Below are positions 18,701 through 24,616 of a stretch of 64,000 bases of DNA, one piece after another. The notes beneath the pieces are model-generated. The model was given only the letters and a program-made list of their open reading frames with translations. It was not told the DNA's origin and made no database searches. Source of the DNA: Bacteroidaceae bacterium (GTDB lineage: Bacteria > Bacteroidota > Bacteroidia > Bacteroidales > Bacteroidaceae); the NCBI GenBank assembly GCA_017633615.1, contig JAGBPB010000019.1:95064-159063 (forward strand), read 5' to 3'. The position numbers were made by a program, and so were the translations under genes. Position 1 is the first letter of the stretch; every line of letters starts with the position of its first letter.

Positions 18701-18770
18701 TATCCTTACAGGTGATACTACTGATAAATTGCAGGAATTGACAACAGTGACTGCAATTACTGAGAAATGA
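15720..18770 (+). CDS. Secreted CotH-family kinase with C-terminal DUF4353-like domain
   Basis: The product has 1016 residues with a signal peptide (about 1-20). The CotH kinase region spans roughly residues 140-560 and shows RGATTGSQPKQS (177-188), DDWILSAEYLDYSRMRN (211-227), GEFVEVFINGAYYGMY (255-270) and the metal-binding WDLD at 418-421 preceded by Asn395. CotH proteins are atypical secreted kinases, shown in Bacillus to phosphorylate spore coat proteins. From about residue 675 the protein switches to a module like that of the upstream gene (VQVFFEGDDVSVKGN). It is coupled to that gene by an ATGA overlap. Target proteins in this organism are unknown, but candidates lie in the same locus. 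Confidence 0.82.
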   Translation: MKRLSFILSVALLLNLDVTAQRSCGLWLNEVPLVADTVAGTIYATIDPGVNGTLKATLRWDNNLYNGIELNGIALVNGRRDNLEVQNWSMNASSTLAVKNAENKEWKLVFSTLPFVVIDCPLKEMDRTYSMTKGTEGHNKKFPGYISVIDARCRTKMKDSDAEGIACFSSEIMTRLRGATTGSQPKQSLNIELVKDGESQDVHLLGYRKDDDWILSAEYLDYSRMRNRVLMDLWTAVDVLPYPTDNKYQCNGTQGEFVEVFINGAYYGMYCFTDKIDRKKLNLKKTKEATETAPEVKRGLLWKANWECSETYLGSYDSLPANDSFLWPYKASKDSYGWEQKYPDDTVTQAFFNPICDLIDFFDTKEFKTTYKDWLYEDNVIDFMLFIQAFQLIDNQKKNYYLSVRNIDKEEKFLFTLWDLDGSIGRMAGGSVASRDSKQMAWGEKLGYHHLIHVFKTKKERPDDFATKMNNRWQYLSTHELSLENIRALMEKYADQFVTSGAWERERARWVPTYKKGVVKITETPHEEVDSMIAFLEVNYAIFNEKMESDKWTPHDVYNEEEYLKGRTQTSDALYVIGKDVNSKHEDAIVTMQGSVDQELVDGISKISYNNDQMTIVREDGEKKYDITEIKEVKAKHTGIYPTPAFIPDSLKKYFEFDTHYAPVNEYKATKETSFVGQRTVQVFFEGDDVSVKGNLDGITCTIDTTTVSFATELEGVSILVSGCSDKGKILLDSKNPCKLAAAEGGSMFAGIIANCDLVINSAYALNFYNEEFDGKCIYTTGDVTFEDGNYYFLLTCSGTLTDASFPKTAELGARAVLAKNITVNDGKISIKSIGHNGAVGLAATEDLTINGGKNYIATYDDPLKIGKHLTVNGGFTFTSSLTNDGTDSKSSIYVNDGFICSCGPEGSEAAFDVKNFTITGGTVIGLAHKCDKPKKAKETSQAFIILDFYTNLKRYVKIADADGGDVAMLETQAYPTQTIFYSSAALVKDGIYTILTGDTTDKLQELTTVTAITEK

Positions 18771-18791
18771 GAATATCCCCAAGGACTACCA

Positions 18792-20282
18792 ATGAACCTT
18801 ATGCCTAGCGAAACAGCACGCAGGATTATGTCGATGACCGTCTTTACGGTGCTGTTATTGTCTGTCCAGTCTGAGATAACCCCGTTGTATGCACAAACCA
18901 AAAAATTGCCGGTGTTGCGCGTCAGTTTTGAGGGTAAATTCAAGAAGGGCATGGATTACGTGAACGGAAGAATGCAGCTTACGGATACTGACGGTTCTGT
19001 TATTGAATTACCCGCCAAGTTCAAGACCCGCGGTGCCACAGCTTCTAATTATATGATGAAGCCTTCATTCAACATGAAACTCTGGACAGAAGATTACAGT
19101 GAGGAGGTTGATTCAACGCTGTTGGGAATCAGGTCATGCTCATCATGGATTCTGGATGCAATGGCTATTGACCGTATCTGTATGCGCAACCGCGTAGCCT
19201 TTGATATATGGAATGAATTCTCACGGCTTCCTTATGATACTAAATATGATGGCCGTTACGGTACAATAGGTCGTTTCCTGGAAGTTTATATAAACGATAC
19301 GTATTATGGTATCTATTGTCTGAATGACCGTATTAACCGCAAACTGTTGGATCTTAAGAAGACCAAGGAAGAAGAGGATGGCTCTGTCCTGGTGCGTGGT
19401 GTGTTATACAAGAGCGGTACATCTGATATTTCACCGCAGGAAAAGCCCGGTTATAATGAGGACTCAACGGCATGTGTGATTTCATGGCATAATGCATGGG
19501 AACTGACATATCCTGATGATTATGGCGGCATACAGGCATGGAGTCCTTTGCAGGATGCGTTCGCTAATGGCAAAACTGCAGAATTTGTAAAGAAATATTT
19601 CTATCTGGAGAATCTGGCTGATTATCAGATCCTGATAATGGCGCTTTCCATCGGTGACAACTGGGGTAACAAGAATCATTATCTCTCTGTCCGTAACATA
19701 AATAAGAATATTGATGATCCGGATCCGACAGAATCTGATCGCCGCCGTTTTGTCCTTATACCTTGGGATCTTGACACCAGCCTGGGCGGTAAATTTGATG
19801 GCGGTTATCATAATGGCAATTATTCTGCATGGGCAGTTAAGGATATTAGCAAGAATGCTCTCTATCCGATATCTTCCGTAAGCGGAGATCCTGAATACCA
19901 GGCCATTCTCAAACGCCGTTGGATTGAGGCACGCAAAGGTGCTTTTTCTGTTTCGTCAGTAAAGACTAAACTTGAAAAATATCGTGATCTGTTCCTGGAG
20001 AGCGGGGCATGGGATAGAATGGTCACATACTTTAACAGCCAAAAAAGCAAGCCAAAGCTTGCAGAAGATTTTACTCGTGAAATTGAATTGATAGAAAAAT
20101 GGTATGAAGACCGTTTCCGCGAGATGGATGCATACTTTGGAATAGAGACAGATGTGGAAAAGGTGACATTGTCTTCAACCTCAGAGGATGCTGTTTATGA
20201 CCTTATGGGGCGTAAAGTGAATACTCCTGTTCTTTCTCCCGGATTATATATAAGCAACGGGGGGCTGATTCATATCAGATAA
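18792..20282 (+). CDS. Second CotH-family secreted kinase with sorting-signal-like tail
   Basis: The product is 496 residues and paralogous to the preceding kinase. An N-terminal signal sequence ends near residue 34. The CotH motifs are in the same order: KTRGATAS (79-86), SSWILDAMAIDRICMRN (118-134), FLEVYINDTYYGIY (162-175) and WDLD at 325-328 with Asn290/Asn293 before it. The DUF4353-like module is absent. Instead the protein ends in VYDLMGRKV followed by LSPGLYISNGG and IHIR, resembling a Bacteroidetes C-terminal sorting signal. It lies 21 bases after the first CotH gene, with AAGGAC before the ATG. Its stop is one base from the convergent mnmE stop. Confidence 0.8.
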   Translation: MNLMPSETARRIMSMTVFTVLLLSVQSEITPLYAQTKKLPVLRVSFEGKFKKGMDYVNGRMQLTDTDGSVIELPAKFKTRGATASNYMMKPSFNMKLWTEDYSEEVDSTLLGIRSCSSWILDAMAIDRICMRNRVAFDIWNEFSRLPYDTKYDGRYGTIGRFLEVYINDTYYGIYCLNDRINRKLLDLKKTKEEEDGSVLVRGVLYKSGTSDISPQEKPGYNEDSTACVISWHNAWELTYPDDYGGIQAWSPLQDAFANGKTAEFVKKYFYLENLADYQILIMALSIGDNWGNKNHYLSVRNINKNIDDPDPTESDRRRFVLIPWDLDTSLGGKFDGGYHNGNYSAWAVKDISKNALYPISSVSGDPEYQAILKRRWIEARKGAFSVSSVKTKLEKYRDLFLESGAWDRMVTYFNSQKSKPKLAEDFTREIELIEKWYEDRFREMDAYFGIETDVEKVTLSSTSEDAVYDLMGRKVNTPVLSPGLYISNGGLIHIR

Positions 20283-20283
20283 A

Positions 20284-21672
20284 TCACTTCCCTATGCAGA
20301 AATGACTGAAGATGTTCTGAAGGGTTTCACCGGGAGTGATGGCGCCGCCCGTAATATCGGCCAGATCCTGGAGCACAAGACGCAGGTCTTCAGCTATCAG
20401 GTCACCCGGCAGGGTTGAGGTGAGTCCGTCTATTACTCGGGCCAAGTTCTCATGAGCGCGCGTAAGAGCCTCATAATGGCGGGCCTGCGTTACTATTACA
20501 GTATCAGCGTTTATCTCCGGGATATCGGCAAGAGTGTAGATAATCTCTTCAAGTTCTGTGATATTGTTATTGAACTTAGCTGATATCTCAATTGTCTTGA
20601 AACTGTCTTGCGGCAACTGCAAACTTGTCGTATCAAAACGGCTGTAATCCTGCAGGTCACATTTGTTGAATGCCAGAATCAGTTTCTTGCCTTCCAGATG
20701 CGGAGTGATCTCACTGATATCATCAGGAGTGGGCTGGGAATCAACCATCCAGATAACAATCAGAGCCTTGTCTATGGCCGCAAATGTGCGGGATATGCCT
20801 ATCTGTTCTATTGCATCGGCAGTCTGGCGGATGCCGGCTGTATCAATGAAACGGAACGTTACGCCTTTTATCTGGATTGTATCCTCAATGGTATCACGAG
20901 TGGTGCCGTGTATGTCCGATACTATGGCGCGGTCATCGCGGAGCAGGCGGTTCAGCAGGGTTGATTTACCTACGTTGGTCTTGCCCACAATAACCACAGG
21001 AATGCCCTCTTTGAGTGCCTGTCCTGTCTTGAAGGAGCGGGCCAATTCCGTTATACGGTCATCGGCCCGGCGGGCAAGTGAGAGCAGCTCCGTGCGGTCT
21101 GCAAACTCAAGTTCCTCATGATCAGCAAAGTCAAGTTCAAGCTCCAGCAGGGAGGTCAGTTGCAGCAGCTGTTCGCGTAGGATTGACAGCTCTGATGAGA
21201 AATGCCCCTTGAGCTGGCTCATTGCTATGCGGTGGGTGGCGCGGTTTCCTGATGCTATCAGGTCTGCCACAGCCTCAGCCTGACTCAGATCCAGTTTTCC
21301 GGCCAGGAAAGCGCGCTCAGTGAATTCACCCGGTCCGGCCTGACGGCATCCAGCTTCAATGAGCAGGCGGCAAACCTGTTCCAGAATATATGCAGAGCCG
21401 TGACAGGAGATCTCTGTGCTGTCCTGCCCGGTATATGAATGCGGAGTTCTAAAAATACTTACAAGCACCTCATCTACAGTCTGGCTGTCCGCATCAACAA
21501 TCTGTCCGAACAGTACCCTTCCGGACTGGCTGTCGGCGAGCGTTCGCCCTGATGCGGAACGAAAAACAGAATCTGTTATACGTATGGCATCGGGACCTGA
21601 TACCCGCACAACACCCAACGCTCCACCCGGGCGAGTGGCAACTGCGCAGATTGTATCATTGTTGCTGATCAC
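20284..21672 (-). CDS. mnmE: tRNA uridine-5-carboxymethylaminomethyl GTPase MnmE
   Basis: With MnmG this cytoplasmic GTPase modifies the wobble uridine of certain tRNAs. The order is a tetrahydrofolate-binding N-domain (DTICAVAT at the start), a helical domain interrupted by the G domain, and the C-terminal CIGK whose Cys is characteristic. G-domain motifs visible are GKTNVGKST (G1), DIHGTTRD (G2), DTAG (G3) and NKCD (G4). The GTG at 21672 fits the family N-terminus (VISNNDTICAVAT) and lies seven bases after the nucleoside phosphorylase stop. An ATG at 21717 would add 15 residues and overlap that gene. It is the last gene of a three-gene leftward operon. Confidence 0.95.
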   Translation of the reverse strand: MISNNDTICAVATRPGGALGVVRVSGPDAIRITDSVFRSASGRTLADSQSGRVLFGQIVDADSQTVDEVLVSIFRTPHSYTGQDSTEISCHGSAYILEQVCRLLIEAGCRQAGPGEFTERAFLAGKLDLSQAEAVADLIASGNRATHRIAMSQLKGHFSSELSILREQLLQLTSLLELELDFADHEELEFADRTELLSLARRADDRITELARSFKTGQALKEGIPVVIVGKTNVGKSTLLNRLLRDDRAIVSDIHGTTRDTIEDTIQIKGVTFRFIDTAGIRQTADAIEQIGISRTFAAIDKALIVIWMVDSQPTPDDISEITPHLEGKKLILAFNKCDLQDYSRFDTTSLQLPQDSFKTIEISAKFNNNITELEEIIYTLADIPEINADTVIVTQARHYEALTRAHENLARVIDGLTSTLPGDLIAEDLRLVLQDLADITGGAITPGETLQNIFSHFCIGK

Positions 21673-21679
21673 TTTCCTT

Positions 21680-22558
21680 TTATATGCGGTCAAGTACACG
21701 GGTAATGAGACCTTCAAGCAAGGGCTTGTAGTCAGTATTCATCTCCTTGGCGTAACGGTTTGCTATGACCATGCATACAGTCATGGCGCGATGCCCAAGC
21801 AGTGCAGCCATTCCAGCTACGGCTGAGCTCTCCATCTCATAATTGGTTATGCGGTAGCCCTTGTATTCAAAGCTCTCAACCTTAGCATTCTGATTGGGAT
21901 CAGACAGCGGTGCGCGCAGCACACGTCCCTGCGGACCGTAAAAACCGTTGCAGGCTATGGTTACGCCGGGAACCATCTTCTCATCACCAGCCATTATGCG
22001 CTGCAGGAGCTCCTGATTGGCGCTTGCCACATATGGTGCCCCACGCTTGGTTGACCACTCCATGTGGGCTATGAAAGCGCGTTCAAACTCCAAGTCACAA
22101 ACCTCATCGCGGCCTGCGTAGAAATTGAGCAATCCGTCAAAACCTATGCTTTTTACTGAGCATAGATATGTGCCCAGCGGAGTAAACGGCTGCAGTCCGC
22201 CGCAGGTTCCTATGCGTACTATATCAAGAGTGCGGTGCTCTGCCTTTTCTGTACGTGTGGCATAGTCAATGTTGGCCAGGGTATCCAACTCATTCATAAC
22301 TATGTCTATGTTGTCACATCCTATGCCTGTAGATTGTACAGTGATGCGTTTGCCCCTGTACAGGCCGGTAGCGGTACGGAACTCACGGTTGCTTACAGTA
22401 CACTCTACGGCGTCAAACATAGCGGCAATGGTATCCACGCGGCCGGGATCACCCACCAGGATAACCTTATCAGCCAGCTGCTCAGGCTTAAGGTGCAGAT
22501 GAAAACAGGAGCCGTCACCGTTAATGATAAGCTCCGACGGGGCAAAATAGGTACTCAT
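21680..22558 (-). CDS. Nucleoside phosphorylase (uridine phosphorylase-like)
   Basis: The 292-residue product belongs to the PNP/UDP phosphorylase family, which cleaves nucleosides with phosphate for base salvage. Visible family features are VGDPGRVD near residue 36 (phosphate-binding loop), STGIGCDNIDIV around 75-86, IGTCGG near 116 and NYEMESSAVAGMA near 238, the last being the nucleoside-binding glutamate segment. The sequence favours the uridine phosphorylase branch, but specificity for uridine, inosine or another base cannot be fixed by eye. It sits four bases after the TPR/PD40 gene and seven before mnmE, so it is transcribed with both. Confidence 0.88.
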   Translation of the reverse strand: MSTYFAPSELIINGDGSCFHLHLKPEQLADKVILVGDPGRVDTIAAMFDAVECTVSNREFRTATGLYRGKRITVQSTGIGCDNIDIVMNELDTLANIDYATRTEKAEHRTLDIVRIGTCGGLQPFTPLGTYLCSVKSIGFDGLLNFYAGRDEVCDLEFERAFIAHMEWSTKRGAPYVASANQELLQRIMAGDEKMVPGVTIACNGFYGPQGRVLRAPLSDPNQNAKVESFEYKGYRITNYEMESSAVAGMAALLGHRAMTVCMVIANRYAKEMNTDYKPLLEGLITRVLDRI

Positions 22559-22562
22559 TACT

Positions 22563-23999
22563 CTATCGGTTTAGGTAGTTTATCTCAGTAGTGCGGACAT
22601 CATTCTCCATCTTGAGAACCTGCTTCTCTGTCTTGAGCACTTTCTCCTCAAGATCCAGGATACGGCCGGTCATACGCTCCTTTTCCACAAGGGAGGCATT
22701 GTGGTAATCATTGCGCATCCTTTCCAGTCTTAAGGCATCTGACTGATACTCATGTTTGAGTTGAGTCCAGCGTTCATAAAGATTTGCAGCATCCTTGCTC
22801 TCAAAATCCGACAGTTCATTATAGGTGGTAAAATCATCAATAATGAATGAGAAAGAACCCTCATCGGCCTTCTCTGCAAGCTCATAGCGCAGCAGCGTAA
22901 GGCGCTGGCGTGCCGCACGAACCTCATTCAGGTCAGTCTGTGTCTCAGTGATGGATTGAAGGCGGGCGGCACGGTGAATGGCAAGTGTGTCTCCTCCTTC
23001 ATATTTGTATTTCTGATGTCCCTCTGTAGGTATGAAAACATATACGCACACGGTATCATCATTCTGACGGCGGTCTGTGGCAAACCATCCCAGGTTGTTG
23101 GCCTCATCAATCACATAAAGATAGTCATTGGCCTCAGAGTTGAACGGCATACCCAGGTTTTCAGGTTTGAGATACTTGCCTGTGGCTGTGTTATATCTTG
23201 ACACAAAAATGTCAAGCCCGCCCATTGACTCGCTGCCTGATGCTGCATAGTATATGGTTACGCCGTCATTCAGCAGGAACGGATAGCGCAAGTCACCGTC
23301 AGTTTCAAGACCGCTGATTGCAGTCTCATCAGTCCAGCGGTCAAAACTGCGCAGCTGGGTATAAAGGTGAAACCGGCCGTCACTGTCTGGGCGGCTGTAA
23401 TAGACGGTCTGCCCCATCTCAGGCAGATACGCTTCACCCTCTTTTATGTTTCTGAAAAAGTCTGAAGCCGGCGATACCGAACCGGTAGACTCGCTCAGTA
23501 TATATGATTCAAACAACTCATTCTTAGCCACCTTGAAACTGTCAATAAAGCATACTCTGGTGGCGTTGCGGATCATGCGGAACACCTGCCTGATGCTGTC
23601 TGTCATTGTGGTAATACGCTCCTCCAGCACCGGATCATGCAGCTCCTTGTCAGTAGAAATACCCTTTACAAAAGCCTCATAATAGTTAATGGCATTCTGG
23701 TAATCCTCCTTGGCAAGGTAGTATTCTCCAAGCACACGGTTTGCCTTGAAAATCTTCTTGTCTGCGGCTTTCTTGAGGTACGGGACTGCCTTGTCACGCT
23801 CACCGGTCTCCATGCAGCATACTCCGTACCAGTAGTTACGGCTGGCATCCTCAGGCTTTTGCTTGAGGTATTTGAGTATTATGGGCTTAGCCTTGACATA
23901 GTTACCCTGAGCAAAGTAATTGCGTCCCTGCTGCAGTGTCTGTGCATTTGATAAAACGCAGATCAATGCAGATATGATGAGTAGTTTGATGCGTTTCAT
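22563..23999 (-). CDS. Secreted TPR / PD40 beta-propeller protein
   Basis: The product is 478 residues. A signal peptide (about 1-19, ending NAQ) is followed by three tetratricopeptide repeats (about 20-125), then propeller-like PD40 repeats (about 170-320, with YPFLLNDGVTIYYAA and GGLDIFVSRYN). A long coiled coil covers about 340-478. The TPR plus PD40 pattern is found in Bacteroidetes envelope proteins related to PorE and peptidoglycan-linked lipoproteins, but the OmpA-like domain is missing here and replaced by the coiled coil. It is first in the leftward operon. A TACCTTTG box ends six bases before the ATG, so the mRNA may be leaderless. Exact role unknown. Confidence 0.75.
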   Translation of the reverse strand: MKRIKLLIISALICVLSNAQTLQQGRNYFAQGNYVKAKPIILKYLKQKPEDASRNYWYGVCCMETGERDKAVPYLKKAADKKIFKANRVLGEYYLAKEDYQNAINYYEAFVKGISTDKELHDPVLEERITTMTDSIRQVFRMIRNATRVCFIDSFKVAKNELFESYILSESTGSVSPASDFFRNIKEGEAYLPEMGQTVYYSRPDSDGRFHLYTQLRSFDRWTDETAISGLETDGDLRYPFLLNDGVTIYYAASGSESMGGLDIFVSRYNTATGKYLKPENLGMPFNSEANDYLYVIDEANNLGWFATDRRQNDDTVCVYVFIPTEGHQKYKYEGGDTLAIHRAARLQSITETQTDLNEVRAARQRLTLLRYELAEKADEGSFSFIIDDFTTYNELSDFESKDAANLYERWTQLKHEYQSDALRLERMRNDYHNASLVEKERMTGRILDLEEKVLKTEKQVLKMENDVRTTEINYLNR

Positions 24000-24004
24000 A
24001 GGCT

Positions 24005-24012
24005 CAAAGGTA
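24005..24012 (-). promoter_or_regulatory. Bacteroidetes -7 promoter box (TACCTTTG), leftward, next to the ATG
   Basis: On the minus strand TACCTTTG is followed by AGCCT and then the ATG at 23999. The same spacing and the same GCCTATG sequence occur at 419-433. This predicts transcription starting almost at the start codon of the TPR/PD40 gene. Confidence 0.5.
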
Positions 24013-24024
24013 TATAATTTTTGC

Positions 24025-24032
24025 TACTTTTG
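24025..24032 (+). promoter_or_regulatory. Bacteroidetes -7 promoter box (TACTTTTG), rightward
   Basis: TACTTTTGC fits TAnnTTTG and lies 28 bases before the ATG at 24060. With the leftward box at 24005-24012 it forms a compact divergent promoter pair. Confidence 0.5.
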
Positions 24033-24059
24033 CGCGCAGAATCCAAAATACGGTCAAAG

Positions 24060-24428
24060 ATGAGGGGAATAGGGACAATATTGCTTTTGGTTGTATCCAA
24101 TGTCTTTATGACTTTTGCGTGGTACGGAAACCTTAAGCTTCAGGAGATGAAGATCAGTACAGACTGGCCTCTTATCCTTATTATACTGGCATCCTGGGGT
24201 CTGGCTCTGTTTGAGTACTGCTTTATGGTTCCCGCCAACCGACTGGGGTCCGATATCAACGGCGGCCCATTCAACCTGGTCCAGCTCAAGGTCATCCAGG
24301 AGTGCGTATCGCTGATAGTATTCTCACTTATCCTGGCGTTCTGCTTCAAGACCCAATCCCTTCACTGGAATCACCTGGTATCATTTGTGTTTCTGGTAAT
24401 CGCAGTATTCTTTGCGTTTTTAAAATAA
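24060..24428 (+). CDS. DUF486 / DMT-type small membrane protein
   Basis: The 122-residue integral membrane protein has four predicted helices (about 3-20, 33-50, 72-92 and 100-120). It shows the DUF486 pattern: an N-terminal NVFMTFAWYGNLK, a central EYCFMVPANRLG and LKVIQEC before the third helix. Members are related to the drug/metabolite transporter superfamily, but substrates are not known. The ATG at 24060 follows the promoter box at a normal distance; an in-frame Met at 24021 would overlap that box. It is a single-gene unit, with a hairpin at 24451-24481 after it. Confidence 0.85.
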   Translation: MRGIGTILLLVVSNVFMTFAWYGNLKLQEMKISTDWPLILIILASWGLALFEYCFMVPANRLGSDINGGPFNLVQLKVIQECVSLIVFSLILAFCFKTQSLHWNHLVSFVFLVIAVFFAFLK

Positions 24429-24450
24429 ACTTTCATTCCCTCAAGAAACT

Positions 24451-24481
24451 GTAGCACAGTAGGGTTGTTTTCCCGTGCTAC
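24451..24481 (+). terminator. Hairpin after the DUF486 gene
   Basis: GTAGCAC and GTGCTAC with inner GGG/CCC form a stable hairpin 22 bases after the stop. No T tract follows on the plus strand, so it is either a weak terminator or a 3' end-protecting structure. Confidence 0.45.
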
Positions 24482-24491
24482 GGCTCTTCAA

Positions 24492-24543
24492 ATAAAAAGG
24501 GGTATCCCAACCTGACACCATATGTCTAGTGGAATACCCCTTA
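24492..24543 (-). terminator. Probable intrinsic terminator of the NfnAB-type gene (leftward)
   Basis: AAGGGGTATCCC and GGAATACCCCTT pair, with one bulge, around a loop of about 20 bases. On the minus strand the stem is followed by TTTTTATTT. The structure lies about 75 bases beyond the leftward gene stop at 24617. Confidence 0.6.
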
Positions 24544-24616
24544 GTATCAGATACTACAAAAGTAGTGAATGTTGATTACAAAACAAAATAGCCCGTTCTT
24601 CTGTATGTGAGCTTTA

